Source of the DNA: Candidatus Diapherotrites archaeon
GTDB lineage: Archaea > Iainarchaeota > Iainarchaeia > Iainarchaeales > 1-14-0-10-31-34
Length of the DNA stretch: 64,000 bases
Direction of reading: 5' to 3'
NCBI GenBank assembly: GCA_040755695.1
Contig: JBFMAK010000002.1
Span: 62,001 to 126,000 of the forward strand
Part shown: positions 1 through 8,855 of the stretch, in pieces
How the letters are laid out: the number at the start of each line of letters is the position of its first letter
How positions within the stretch are numbered: the stretch's first letter is position 1
Notes under the pieces: model-generated
Seen by the model: only the letters and a program-made list of their open reading frames with translations
Databases searched by the model: none
Told to the model about the DNA's origin: nothing
Made by a program: the position numbers and the translations under genes

Positions 1-1
1 A

Positions 2-1675
2 TATTCTATTGCCCAGCCTGATGCCCACAAAGGATATGGATTTTGTATTGGAGGAGTAGCAGGAATTGATTATGAAACAGGCGTGGTGAGCCCTGGCGGT
101 GTAGGCTACGACATCAACTGCATCAAAGGCAAAACAAAAATTTTAAGTGAAGATGGATTCAAAAAAATAAAAAAATTTGAAAAGCAAAATTACAGAATAA
201 CAACAATAAATAATAAAAAAGCACTACTTGTTTTTCCTTCTTTTTTCATGAAATTTAAAAACAAAAAATTATTTAAGGTTACAACAGAATTAGGAAATTC
301 CATTTGTGCTACAAGAGAACATCCTTTTTTAACGCTTAATAGAATGAAAGAAATTGAAAAAATAAAGATTGGAGAAAAAGTAATAATCTTTGAAGATAAT
401 AAATTTATTGCAGATAAAATTGAAAGCATAAAACCAAAAAACCAAGAAACAGTTTTTGATTTCAATATTCAGGAAACACACAATTTCATTGCAAACAATT
501 TTGTTGTATCAAATTGCGGTGTAAGGCTTATTAAAACTAATTTGGAGTTAAAGGATGTAAAGCCTAAAATGAATGAATTAGTGAACAGGTTGTTCGAGGA
601 AGTGCCAAGCGGCCTTGGAAGCAAAGGGCAGTTCAAGGCAAACAGGAATCAATTGAATGAGGTAATGCAGGAGGGAGCAGAATGGGCTGTAAGGGAAGGC
701 TTTGGCTGGAAGAAAGACTTGCAGGCAATGGAGGAAGAAGGGTGCATTGAATTGGCTGACTCAAGCAAGGTTTCAGAGAAAGCCATTTCAAGGGGCCTTC
801 CACAATTAGGGTCTTTAGGCTCAGGAAATCATTTCCTTGAAATACAATTGGTACAAGAAATATTTGATGAGAAAACAGCAGAAAAATTCGGGCTCAAGAA
901 AGGCCAGATAGTGTTAATGGCTCACTCTGGCAGCAGGGGCTTAGGCCATCAAATTGCCTCGGATTACTTGGATTTAATGGTTTCAGCAATGAACAAGTAC
1001 AATATTAAAGTGCCTGACAGGCAGTTGTGCTGCGCTCCAGTAACCTCAAAGGAAGGCCAGGATTACTTGGGCGCAATGTACTGCGCAGTAAATTATGCTT
1101 TCGCGAACAGGCAGATGATAATGCACTGGACAAGGCAGGGATTCAGCAAAATCATTGGAAGGAGCCCAGAAGAAATGGAAATGGAGCTGCTTTACGATGT
1201 AGCCCATAACATCGCAAAAATTGAAGAACATAAAATTGAGGGAATTGAGGGGAAAAAGAAAAAATTGCTGGTGCACAGGAAAGGAGCAACAAGGGCTTTC
1301 CCTACAGGAAGAAAAGAGAACCCTAAAATTTATTCCGAGACAGGGCACCCGGCAATAATTCCAGGCTCAATGGGCACAGCCTCCTGGGTTGTAATAGGGA
1401 CACAGAAAGGGCTAGAGGAAACATTCGGGAGCGTGGCCCACGGCGCAGGCAGGGTGATGAGCAGGAATGCAGCAATAGCAAAAAAGAAGGGAAGTGAAAT
1501 ACAAAAAGAATTACTGCAGCAAGGAAAAATAGTGAAAGCAGCCTCTTTAGGAACCTTAGCAGAAGAAGCACCTTACGCCTACAAGGACGTGGATGAAGTA
1601 GTTCTTTCACTTGAATTAAGCGGCATAGCAGAAAAAGTTGCAAGAATGACTCCATTAGGCGTAGTAAAAGGATAG
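2..1675 (+). CDS. rtcB: RNA-splicing ligase RtcB, 5' end missing, interrupted by an intein
   Basis: This is the tRNA-splicing and RNA-repair ligase that joins 2',3'-cyclic phosphate and 5'-OH ends using GTP and Mn2+. The frame is open from base 2 and the N-terminus lies outside the window. Visible family motifs are the Q-P-D-A-H-K-G-Y-G stretch, the G-Y-D-I-N-C metal site, SGNHF, HSGSRGLGH and the AHGAGR segment that carries the guanylylated histidine. The G-Y-D-I-N-C site is split by a 132-codon intein; after splicing the protein reads GYDIN-CGVRLI. The gene ends two bases before the convergent gene on the other strand. The function is sure for the extein. A tRNA-Leu with an intron in this window is a plausible client. 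Confidence 0.96.
   Translation, partial: YSIAQPDAHKGYGFCIGGVAGIDYETGVVSPGGVGYDINCIKGKTKILSEDGFKKIKKFEKQNYRITTINNKKALLVFPSFFMKFKNKKLFKVTTELGNSICATREHPFLTLNRMKEIEKIKIGEKVIIFEDNKFIADKIESIKPKNQETVFDFNIQETHNFIANNFVVSNCGVRLIKTNLELKDVKPKMNELVNRLFEEVPSGLGSKGQFKANRNQLNEVMQEGAEWAVREGFGWKKDLQAMEEEGCIELADSSKVSEKAISRGLPQLGSLGSGNHFLEIQLVQEIFDEKTAEKFGLKKGQIVLMAHSGSRGLGHQIASDYLDLMVSAMNKYNIKVPDRQLCCAPVTSKEGQDYLGAMYCAVNYAFANRQMIMHWTRQGFSKIIGRSPEEMEMELLYDVAHNIAKIEEHKIEGIEGKKKKLLVHRKGATRAFPTGRKENPKIYSETGHPAIIPGSMGTASWVVIGTQKGLEETFGSVAHGAGRVMSRNAAIAKKKGSEIQKELLQQGKIVKAASLGTLAEEAPYAYKDVDEVVLSLELSGIAEKVARMTPLGVVKG
119..514 (+). mobile_element. Mini-intein inserted at the RtcB catalytic cysteine
   Basis: A 132-residue in-frame insertion starts with Cys1 (C-I-K-G-K-T) and ends with N-F-V-V-S-N before the extein Cys. 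Splicing block A is at the N-terminus. Block B is the ATREHPFL segment with its TxxH signature. Block F is the F-D-F-N-I-Q-E-T-H-N-F-I-A-N-N stretch, and the terminal Asn is present. There is no room for a homing endonuclease, so this is a minimal splicing domain. The penultimate residue is Ser where most inteins have His. The base composition is clearly richer in A+T than the flanking extein, which suggests transfer. The +1 residue is the metal-binding Cys of RtcB, so the ligase should be inactive until splicing. Confidence 0.95.
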
Positions 1676-1677
1676 TT

Positions 1678-3033
1678 TCATTCGAATTCTTTTATTTTTA
1701 TTTCTTCTTTTCCGTCAACGTATTTAGAGAAGAATTCATCAAAGCTTTTGCCTGAAAATTCCCCTAATTCTTTTTTTACATTGAAGGAGTTGCCTGTGCC
1801 GCCGTATTTTTTGTAAAGAAATTTCATGAATTCATCAAGGTTGATCTCTTTATTCAAGAGAAAGGCCACAATTGGGGCCTTCCTGTAATGCAGGAACTCC
1901 AATTCAGAGTAATGCTTATTGTAGTCCTCTGAAAGAATTGAACCCGAAAACAAAGACTGCTCTGCTTTAAATTGCTGGTACAATTCTTTCATGCCGGCAT
2001 TGAAGTCATAAAAGCCCAAAGAGCTTAAAGACTTAATTTCATAATAGGATGCAGTTGCTTCAGTGAACCACCTGCTTTTCCCTTCCTCTTTCATTCCGAA
2101 AGGCTCATAAGAATTAAAGACATGATGAATTCTGTGAGAGTAAAGCTCCCAGTTCCTTTCGGTTGAATAAGGCATTTCAAAGCCTAATCCATTGCTCCAT
2201 AAAGCACCAAAAATTTTGCCTCCGTCTTCTGCAAAAGGGGCAAATACTGCAAAAAAACTGCTTTCATGTTTTGCTCCAAATAAACTGGATTGATAAGAAA
2301 AAAGCTTGAAGGCATTCTCTGAAATCAATTGCTTGTGCTCTTCAGGCCACCTAGAGAAAGAAAAGACTGTAACGTTAAAGTCATTTATTATCCTGCTTTT
2401 TTGGGTGAATTGACCAAAAGCAATCACAGTATTATTCATTGAGTCTTCAATTGAGGCGGAAAGGAGTTCAGGGGCATAAAATCCTTCCTTCTTCTGCCAT
2501 GGAGTAATGACCTGCCAATCTCCCGGCACATTAAATGAAATTCTGATTTCTGCGTCCTGCTTTGTTTTAGGCAAAAGGAATAACTGGCCTGCGCTCACAA
2601 GACCGAAATTTTTATCTAAGTATCCTCTGTGTCCATGCCTTCCGTAAGTTCCGGGCTGCACAGAATAAGAAATGGTTAAGGGCTGGACTGCACTGCTCAA
2701 GTCAATTTCATAGCTGTATATTTGGTGCTCGAAGTCATCGCCTATTACTGTAACTGAATTCTGGTTTACATCCAATTCCTTTCCAATTGCATCTTTTACA
2801 ATTAAATCCCCTACATTCATCCAATCTGAATACTGCTGGGCAAAGAATTTTATTGAGTGCCCTTCAATATTCTGGGCTTTAATTGAAATTTCTATAAGGC
2901 CTGATTCCATGCCCACTGCTGCATTGCACTGTAGGCTTAATTTTCCTTTTAAAGGAATTGAAGGCAAAAAAGAGTACAGCAAAAGAAGAATAATTAGCGC
3001 AAGCAGCAGCAAAATGGTTAATTTAACCTTCAT
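1678..3033 (-). CDS. Membrane-anchored M1/M61-like gluzincin protein with degenerate zinc motif
   Basis: The likely start is the Met at 3033, giving about 451 residues that begin with a basic MKVK and one hydrophobic anchor (about residues 5-22), followed by an extracellular part. The C-terminal half has the layout of M1/M61 gluzincin peptidases: a histidine cluster SHRIHH (about residues 299-304), then a downstream W-F-T-E-A-T-A-S-Y-Y-E segment like the third zinc ligand region W-x-x-E-G-x-A-x-Y-Y. The Glu of HExxH is Arg here, so catalysis by the usual mechanism is doubtful. An A+T-rich TATA-like stretch lies at about 3085-3100. An in-frame upstream extension to 3153 exists but would overlap the divergent promoter. 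The family assignment is inference from motif order. Confidence 0.6.
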   Translation of the reverse strand: MKVKLTILLLLALIILLLLYSFLPSIPLKGKLSLQCNAAVGMESGLIEISIKAQNIEGHSIKFFAQQYSDWMNVGDLIVKDAIGKELDVNQNSVTVIGDDFEHQIYSYEIDLSSAVQPLTISYSVQPGTYGRHGHRGYLDKNFGLVSAGQLFLLPKTKQDAEIRISFNVPGDWQVITPWQKKEGFYAPELLSASIEDSMNNTVIAFGQFTQKSRIINDFNVTVFSFSRWPEEHKQLISENAFKLFSYQSSLFGAKHESSFFAVFAPFAEDGGKIFGALWSNGLGFEMPYSTERNWELYSHRIHHVFNSYEPFGMKEEGKSRWFTEATASYYEIKSLSSLGFYDFNAGMKELYQQFKAEQSLFSGSILSEDYNKHYSELEFLHYRKAPIVAFLLNKEINLDEFMKFLYKKYGGTGNSFNVKKELGEFSGKSFDEFFSKYVDGKEEIKIKEFE

Positions 3034-3122
3034 CAAATTTAGAAGGGAAAGAAGGCCTTTTATTTTTTGCTTTAAAGCTAAGGAAAACGCAATATATTTA
3101 AATTCTCTGGCAGACAAATTAG

Positions 3123-3150
3123 TATACATAAAATCACTACTTTGTAGTGA
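3123..3150. promoter_or_regulatory. TATA element and perfect palindrome before the surface-protein gene
   Basis: TATACATAA (3123-3131) is followed at once by TCACTAC-TTT-GTAGTGA (3134-3150), a 7-base-pair perfect palindrome with a 3-base spacer. The palindrome falls between the TATA element and the expected transcription start of the gene at 3165, where archaeal repressors commonly bind. It could equally form an RNA hairpin. A related sequence occurs ahead of the L3 gene at 5887-5910. Confidence 0.5.
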
Positions 3151-3164
3151 CAAGGTGGGGGCAA

Positions 3165-5792
3165 ATGAAGAAAAAATTATTGTTAAGTTTAATGGTATTG
3201 TTTAGCGCAATTTTTTTGTTTTCTCAGGCCAGCGCACAGCCGTTTACTGCTTCAGTGAATTTTGTTGAAGTTAAAAGCGACTCAGACAATACGTGGAGCA
3301 ATACAGTAAACGCAATTGACGGCGATTCTGTTGACATAAAAGCAAGCGTCTTCTTGGGCTATTACGAATATTATAATGTTGAACCAATCCCTTACCCTTA
3401 TGTAAGGGTTGAAGCAAAAGCAGAAATTTACGGTTATGACGGAAGCAATTGGGATTACATTGGCACTGCAGGCACAATAAGCCAGTACATTTACATCAAT
3501 GAATCAAGGGACTTTTACTGGAACAATGCCTTCACTGCAGACTCTTATTATTATCAATATGAAATCAGGGTTTATGCAAGATATGATTACGGTTACTGGA
3601 GCGACTACGACAATGCATTCGTTAATGTTTCTCTCACCAATTACTGCAGCGACATAAAAGTGAACACCTATTCTGTAGATCTGGATGAGGAAACAACAAA
3701 ATACCAGAATTTCACTGTATCAAATGACTCAAGCGACAGGTTCTATATTGATTCAATAGATGCATTCTCTGACAGGCCAGGCATATTCACTGTAACAGAA
3801 TACGATTATGATTTAAGCATTCCAGCAAACGGAAATGCCTCAATACAATTAAAGATTACAGCCGGCAAAGTGAGCTCAGACCAGAGCGGCACAGCACGAA
3901 TAAGGATAAGCGGGTATTATGCTAATGATGAAAGCTGCTCTTACTCTGAGATAGGGGAAGAAACATTCACTGTGTACGTTAATGATGTAAGCCCTACAAC
4001 TTACTGCAGCGACATTAAAGTGAGCACAAGAAGCGTTTACCTGGGTGCAGGAAAGACAGCATACGAAAACTTCTCTATCCAAAACAATTCAGGGGAAGAC
4101 TTCAGCATTACTTCAATTGATGTTTACGACAACAGCTCCTACTTTAGTGTGAGCAAAGAGGATTACGATTCATATATTAATGCAAATTCAAGCGGCATAC
4201 TTGAAACAAAGATAACAGCAGAAGACACAACAATTGACAGGAGCGGGACAGCATACATTAAAATCAACGGAGAATTTGTTAATGGAGACTATTGTTCTTA
4301 CAGCGATATTGGAATCCAGTCATTCACTGTGCATGTGAATGGAATTGAAGAAGGATTCTGCGACGACATAAGCATAAGCACAAAAACAATTGAATTGAAT
4401 GAAAACTCAACGAAGGCAGAAAACTTTTACGTATACAATAATTCAAGCGAAAAATTCTACTTAGATGACGTTCAGGCATATGATTATGCAAGCGCCTTCA
4501 ATTTAGAGGTTGCAGACTACAGCGATTACGTGAATTCAAACAATTCAGGATACATCAAAGTGAAAGTCAATTCAAATTCTGTTGACTCAGACCAGAGCAA
4601 TACTGCCTACATAAAAGTAAAAGGCCATTACTCTTCAGGCAGGACATGCACTTACAGCGACATTGGAGAAAAACAGTTCACTGTAAGGGTATTGAATGTC
4701 CCAAAGCCTTCGCCTAACTGCAGTAGCTTGGACATTGAAACACAGTCAATTACACTGAAAGCAGGGGAAAGTGTGGTAGAAGAATTTTCTTTAGTAAACA
4801 ATTCCTCGCAGAACTTTTACATTGATGCAGTGCAGGCATACGATTATGATTCAGGCTTTGAGTCAAGCGCAGTAAGCCTGGATGACAAGGCAACAGCATT
4901 CGGAGGCAGCGCGGACATTCAAGTGAAAATCCACGCCTATGATTCAGCTGAAGAAAAGACTGGAACAGCATACCTGAAAGTCAAAGGGCATTTCACTGGC
5001 GGAAAACAATGCTCTTACAATGACATTGGAATTGCATCATTCAATGTTACAATTAAAGGAAAAGAAATTACAAAGGAATGCTCTGACTTTAAGCTGACTG
5101 TCCCGGCAGAAAGGGCAATCAATGGGAGCGGAAGCTTAAGCATAAGCTATGACAATCCCTTGAACAAGAGCGCTGAAATCAAAATGTACGGCTCAGGCCT
5201 CAAAGTAAGCCCTTCAAAATTCAGCATTACAGCGAATGATTACGGAACAAAAACAATTGAAGTTGAATTTTCAGGCAATGAAGACACATTCTTGGTTTAT
5301 GAGATAAATATTTCTGGGTGCAATATTCCCTCAAAAACCACAAAAATCACCTTAATAGAAGAAGATGAAGAGCAAGACGAAGAGGAAGAAGGAGAAGTAA
5401 CAATTGAAGCAAAGGCACTGATTCCGGATACAGGCAATATTTATGAGCTCTACATTACAGTGAAAAACAATTCAGGCAGCACAATAAAAGGAACAATTAG
5501 TTTGGGCACCCCAAAGGAATGGAAGGTTGAGGGAAGCAAGAAAGTTTCAGTTGCAGCAGAAAGCCAGGAAACCTATCCCCTGAAAGTAACACCAAACAAG
5601 GACTTAACGCAAGAGCAGTTAAGCTCAATTACATTAAAGCTTGATTCAGGAAAAGAATTGTCAGAGAATGTTTCATTCAAGCCCAAATCAAACATTATTG
5701 GAACAGCATTCACTGCATTATCACAGAACCTCTTGGGCGTTGGAATTCTGATAATAGTCCTACTGCTCTTGTTCATAGTGCTGAAAAGGTGA
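3165..5792 (+). CDS. Large secreted cell-surface protein with tandem beta-type repeats and C-terminal anchor
   Basis: About 875 residues. The start at 3165 is preferred over 3147 because it follows GGTGGGGG and begins with a classic signal peptide (MKKKLLLSL, hydrophobic core, then A-S-A-Q). After an N-terminal Tyr-rich domain there are four copies of a domain of about 118-120 residues plus a fifth divergent one. Each begins with a Cys (C-S-D-I-K-V type) and has a second Cys in a C-S/T-Y-S-D-I-G motif near its end, which suggests one disulfide per domain. N-glycosylation sequons are frequent. An acidic linker (about residue 740) precedes a last Ig-like domain, then a hydrophobic segment and terminal K-R. 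An S-layer or adhesin-like role is inferred; I recognise no specific family. Confidence 0.85.
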   Translation: MKKKLLLSLMVLFSAIFLFSQASAQPFTASVNFVEVKSDSDNTWSNTVNAIDGDSVDIKASVFLGYYEYYNVEPIPYPYVRVEAKAEIYGYDGSNWDYIGTAGTISQYIYINESRDFYWNNAFTADSYYYQYEIRVYARYDYGYWSDYDNAFVNVSLTNYCSDIKVNTYSVDLDEETTKYQNFTVSNDSSDRFYIDSIDAFSDRPGIFTVTEYDYDLSIPANGNASIQLKITAGKVSSDQSGTARIRISGYYANDESCSYSEIGEETFTVYVNDVSPTTYCSDIKVSTRSVYLGAGKTAYENFSIQNNSGEDFSITSIDVYDNSSYFSVSKEDYDSYINANSSGILETKITAEDTTIDRSGTAYIKINGEFVNGDYCSYSDIGIQSFTVHVNGIEEGFCDDISISTKTIELNENSTKAENFYVYNNSSEKFYLDDVQAYDYASAFNLEVADYSDYVNSNNSGYIKVKVNSNSVDSDQSNTAYIKVKGHYSSGRTCTYSDIGEKQFTVRVLNVPKPSPNCSSLDIETQSITLKAGESVVEEFSLVNNSSQNFYIDAVQAYDYDSGFESSAVSLDDKATAFGGSADIQVKIHAYDSAEEKTGTAYLKVKGHFTGGKQCSYNDIGIASFNVTIKGKEITKECSDFKLTVPAERAINGSGSLSISYDNPLNKSAEIKMYGSGLKVSPSKFSITANDYGTKTIEVEFSGNEDTFLVYEINISGCNIPSKTTKITLIEEDEEQDEEEEGEVTIEAKALIPDTGNIYELYITVKNNSGSTIKGTISLGTPKEWKVEGSKKVSVAAESQETYPLKVTPNKDLTQEQLSSITLKLDSGKELSENVSFKPKSNIIGTAFTALSQNLLGVGILIIVLLLLFIVLKR
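3645..5080 (+). repeat. Four tandem domain repeats inside the surface protein
   Basis: Successive repeat-starting Cys codons lie at about 3645, 4005, 4359 and 4717, with a divergent fifth unit from about 5080. The spacing is therefore 354-360 bases. The first two units share the identical ten bases ttactgcagc at 3641 and 4001. The repeats encode Ig-like or NEW-type extracellular domains. Confidence 0.8.
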
Positions 5793-5860
5793 ATTTTAAT
5801 TCACTTTTTCCTTTATTCTTTTTTTATTTCTTTTTTTTAATTTTTGATTAGGAAATTGAA

Positions 5861-5911
5861 ACTATTTTAAACCTTTCCTAAGAGATTATTATTACTACTT
5901 TGTAATAGTAG
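5861..5911. promoter_or_regulatory. Putative promoter with palindrome upstream of the ribosomal superoperon
   Basis: A TATA-like ACTATTTTAAA (5861-5871) is followed about 20 bases later by an inverted repeat (5887-5910) whose core is TATTAC-TACTTT-GTAATA. The sequence ACTACTTTGTA is shared with the palindrome at 3134-3150. The rest of the leader to 6002 holds a second possible TATA (about 5945-5955) and a GGTG ribosome-binding site at 5986. I see no other gene in this 210-base gap. Confidence 0.45.
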
Positions 5912-6002
5912 ACTGTGTTTTCTGCAGTGACCCTGTTGAAAGCATAAATGCTATTTCAAGCAAGTTCGAAATTTTCCTCCATAGAACGGTGTAATATAAA
6001 AA

Positions 6003-7001
6003 ATGACAAGAATACACAAGCCTCACTCCGGAAGCAAGGGCTATTATCCAAGAAAGAGAGCTGAAAGGGAAACACCTAGCTTCAGCACTTTCCCTGAAAT
6101 AAAAACAGAGAAATCAAAGCCACTCAATTTTTTGGGCTACAAGGCAGGAATGACCCACTTGATTGCAAAGAACGCAAAAAAGGAAAGCCATGCCTTCGGG
6201 AGCAACATAATTGTTCCTACAACAGTAATTGAGTGCCCTCCACTGAAAGTATTTGGAGTGAGGGTTTACAGGCACACCGTGAACGGAGAAAAGGTTTTAG
6301 GTGAAGCATTAAGCGATAAAATAGACAAGCATTTGAGAAAGAGAGTTAAATCAATTTCAAGGAAAAAGAAAAAGCACGAAATAAAAGAACTGGAGAAAAT
6401 GCTTGAAAGGGCAAGTTTTGTTGTACTTTTAGTTCACACGCAACCTTATCTTACTGGAATAGGAAAGAAGAAGCCTGAGGCAAGCGAAATAAGATTGAGT
6501 GGGAGCGTTGCAGAACAATTCAATTACGCAAAAGAAAAATTTGGGAACGAAATTAAGTTGGAGGAAGTGTTCAAGCCCAACCAGTTCATTGACGTCAAGG
6601 CTGTAACAAAAGGAAAAGGCTTTCAGGGCGTAATTAAAAGGTTTGGCGTCAAGCAGTTCAGGCCTAAAGCAAAAAAGAGGAGAATTGTTGGAAGCCTTGG
6701 GCCGTGGAATCCGAGCACTATAATGAGGGCTGTTGCAAGGCCAGGGCAGATGGGTTACAGCACAAGGACAGAATACAACAAAAGAATTGTTTTAATGGAA
6801 AAAAATCTTGATATAAACCCGAAAGAAGGGTTTGCTCATTATGGCGTTATAAAAAATGACTTTATTGCATTGTCTGGGTCAGTGCCGGGGGCAATAAAGA
6901 GATGCATTGCATTAAGGGAACCAATAAGGAAAGCAAACGAAGGAGCATTCAATATCACAGAAATAAGCTTTGTTGCAACAAAAAAGAGTGAGAGAGAATG
7001 A
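6003..7001 (+). CDS. rpl3: 50S ribosomal protein L3 (uL3)
   Basis: This large-subunit protein sits near the peptidyl-transferase centre and opens the superoperon. Its 332 residues match the archaeal/eukaryotic form (H-K-P-H-S-G-S-K-G-Y-Y-P-R-K start, V-T-K-G-K-G-F-Q-G-V core, P-G-Q-M-G-Y near the tip of the internal extension). The start follows GGTGTAAT by 10 bases. The stop overlaps the L4 start as ATGA, so L3 and L4 are translationally coupled. Confidence 0.97.
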   Translation: MTRIHKPHSGSKGYYPRKRAERETPSFSTFPEIKTEKSKPLNFLGYKAGMTHLIAKNAKKESHAFGSNIIVPTTVIECPPLKVFGVRVYRHTVNGEKVLGEALSDKIDKHLRKRVKSISRKKKKHEIKELEKMLERASFVVLLVHTQPYLTGIGKKKPEASEIRLSGSVAEQFNYAKEKFGNEIKLEEVFKPNQFIDVKAVTKGKGFQGVIKRFGVKQFRPKAKKRRIVGSLGPWNPSTIMRAVARPGQMGYSTRTEYNKRIVLMEKNLDINPKEGFAHYGVIKNDFIALSGSVPGAIKRCIALREPIRKANEGAFNITEISFVATKKSERE

Positions 7002-7819
7002 AGGCAGAGGTTTATTCAATTGAAGGCAAAAAGATGAAGGAAATAGACCTCCCCCCAGTATTTGGAGAAGAGTATCACCCGAACTTGATTAAAAGGGCTG
7101 TAATTTCAATCCAGAGCGCTGGAATGCAGGCCAAAGGCGCAATGCCTAAAGCAGGAAGGCAAACCACAGCAACATACATTGGAATGAGAGGCCTTCCTCC
7201 ATTCAGGAGAACAATCAATGTTGATAAGGCAAGAAAGCCGAGGACAAAGCACAGGAGAGAATTATTGTACGGTGACGTAAGAGGAATTCCAGGCGTAGTG
7301 AAAGGACCTAGGGCTCACCCGCCTAAAGCAAAAAAAATTCTTATTGAAAAAATAAACAGGAAAGAGAAAAGAAAGGCATTGGATTCAGCTATTGCAGCTA
7401 CAGCAAGAATTGATTTAGTGAAAAAGAGGGGCCATAAAGTGAAGGAAGGCACAAAACTGCCTTTGGTGATAGAAGAAAAATTCGAGGAATTAAAGAAGAC
7501 AAAAGAGGTAATTTCAGTACTAAAAAAATTGTTTTTAATTGAAGACGTGAAAAGGGCAAAGAACAGGAAGAATGTCAGGGCAGGAAAAGGAAAGAAGAGA
7601 GGTAGGAGATACAAGAAAGCAAAAAGCATTTTGATTGTAACTGGAAGCAAGAGAAAAGAAAATTATGTTTTCAAGGCGGCAAGGAATATTGAAGGCATAG
7701 ATATAATTCAAGCAAGGAACTTGAATGCAGAGCTTCTTGCTCCAGGAGCACAGGCCGGAAGGCTTACTTTATGGACTGAAAGCGCAATAAAGGAATTAGG
7801 GGAAAGGAATCAGAAATGA
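6998..7819 (+). CDS. rpl4: 50S ribosomal protein L4 (uL4)
   Basis: The 273-residue archaeal L4 lines the exit tunnel with its basic loop (G-R-Q-T-T-A-T-Y-I-G-M-R-G-L-P-P, about residues 53-68) and carries the V-R-G-I-P-G-V-V-K-G-P-R-A-H-P-P block. The start overlaps the L3 stop, and its own stop overlaps the L23 start (ATGA), so it sits in the usual L3-L4-L23-L2 order. Confidence 0.97.
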   Translation: MKAEVYSIEGKKMKEIDLPPVFGEEYHPNLIKRAVISIQSAGMQAKGAMPKAGRQTTATYIGMRGLPPFRRTINVDKARKPRTKHRRELLYGDVRGIPGVVKGPRAHPPKAKKILIEKINRKEKRKALDSAIAATARIDLVKKRGHKVKEGTKLPLVIEEKFEELKKTKEVISVLKKLFLIEDVKRAKNRKNVRAGKGKKRGRRYKKAKSILIVTGSKRKENYVFKAARNIEGIDIIQARNLNAELLAPGAQAGRLTLWTESAIKELGERNQK

Positions 7820-8088
7820 GCGAAGCACTTAAAGCGCACGAAGTATTAATTCACGCCCTAATAAGCGAAAAGGCAGTGAACATGATTGAAGCAGAAAACA
7901 AGTTATGCTTTATTGTAAACCAGAAGGCAGGAAAAAAAGACGTAAAGAATGCAATTGAATCAATTTACAAAGTAAAAGTGGACAAAGTGAATGTCCTAAG
8001 GGACTTGAAGGGAAGAAAGAAAGCAATAGTGAAATTGAACAAGGAATTCAAGGCAAGCGATGTAGCAATAAAACTGGGAGTGCTCTAA
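7816..8088 (+). CDS. rpl23: 50S ribosomal protein L23 (uL23)
   Basis: A 90-residue tunnel-exit protein that provides the docking site for SRP and SecY. The family signature L-I-S-E-K-A-V-N-M-I-E-A-E-N-K is at residues 15-29, and V-Y/N-V-L-R-D-L-K-G-R-K-K-A-I-V-K-L lies near the C-terminus. It is coupled to L4 through an overlapping stop and start, and an 17-base spacer separates it from L2. Confidence 0.96.
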   Translation: MSEALKAHEVLIHALISEKAVNMIEAENKLCFIVNQKAGKKDVKNAIESIYKVKVDKVNVLRDLKGRKKAIVKLNKEFKASDVAIKLGVL

Positions 8089-8105
8089 AAAAATTGGTGA
8101 ATTGA

Positions 8106-8831
8106 ATGGGAAGAAGGCTGAAGGTACAGAAGAGAGGGAAGGGAACACCCAAGTACAGGGCGACAAAGAAAGGAACATATGAATTAAGCTATATTTCTTA
8201 TGATGACATCCAGAAGGCTGATGTCCTGAGGGCATTAATTACCGGAATAATCAAGGACCCAGGAAAAAGCGCTTTGCTCGCAGAAGCAGTTTTCGAGAAC
8301 AACCAGAAAAAGGTTTTAATTGCAGCAGAAGGCATAAGCAAAGGCCAGACAATCCAGTTAGGAAGAAAAGCGGAAATAGCAATTGGAAACATTCTTCCAT
8401 TAAAGTATCTGCCTGAAGGATGCCCTGTATTCAACATTGAATTGCAGCCAGGAGACGGAGGCAAACTCATAAGGACAGCAGGCTCTTATGCAATAATCCT
8501 CACAAAAGACAAGGACACTGCATTCATTAAAATGCCCTCAGGGAAAACCCAAGCAATAAATTTAGAGTCAAGGGCGACAATAGGATGCGCTGCAGGCGGC
8601 GGAAGAGGAGAAAAGCCCTTCATTAAAGCAGGGGCAAGATATCATTTAATGCGCTCCTTAGGAAAGCCTTATCCTGGAACAAGAGGGGTTGCAATGAACC
8701 CAGTGAGCCATCCATTTGGAGGAGGCCAACACCATCCAGGGCACAGCAAAAGCACTTCAAGGCATGCCCCCCCAGGAAGAAAGGTAGGGGCAATAGCATC
8801 AAAGAGAACTGGAAGAGTGAAAAAGAATTAA
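8106..8831 (+). CDS. rpl2: 50S ribosomal protein L2 (uL2)
   Basis: This 241-residue protein is needed for subunit association and peptidyl transfer. The diagnostic C-terminal R-G-V-A-M-N-P-V-S-H-P-F-G-G-G (about residues 195-209) contains the conserved His of the active-centre loop. The N-terminus M-G-R-R-L-K-V-Q-K-R-G-K-G is typical for archaea. A GGTGA element precedes the ATG. Confidence 0.97.
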   Translation: MGRRLKVQKRGKGTPKYRATKKGTYELSYISYDDIQKADVLRALITGIIKDPGKSALLAEAVFENNQKKVLIAAEGISKGQTIQLGRKAEIAIGNILPLKYLPEGCPVFNIELQPGDGGKLIRTAGSYAIILTKDKDTAFIKMPSGKTQAINLESRATIGCAAGGGRGEKPFIKAGARYHLMRSLGKPYPGTRGVAMNPVSHPFGGGQHHPGHSKSTSRHAPPGRKVGAIASKRTGRVKKN

Positions 8832-8855
8832 TAATTAAAGAACGGTGAAAATTGA

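Noticed and set aside
190-465. 91-codon frame on the minus strand across the intein
   Set aside because: It is the complement of A+T-rich intein codons; hydrophobic low-complexity peptide with no start signals.
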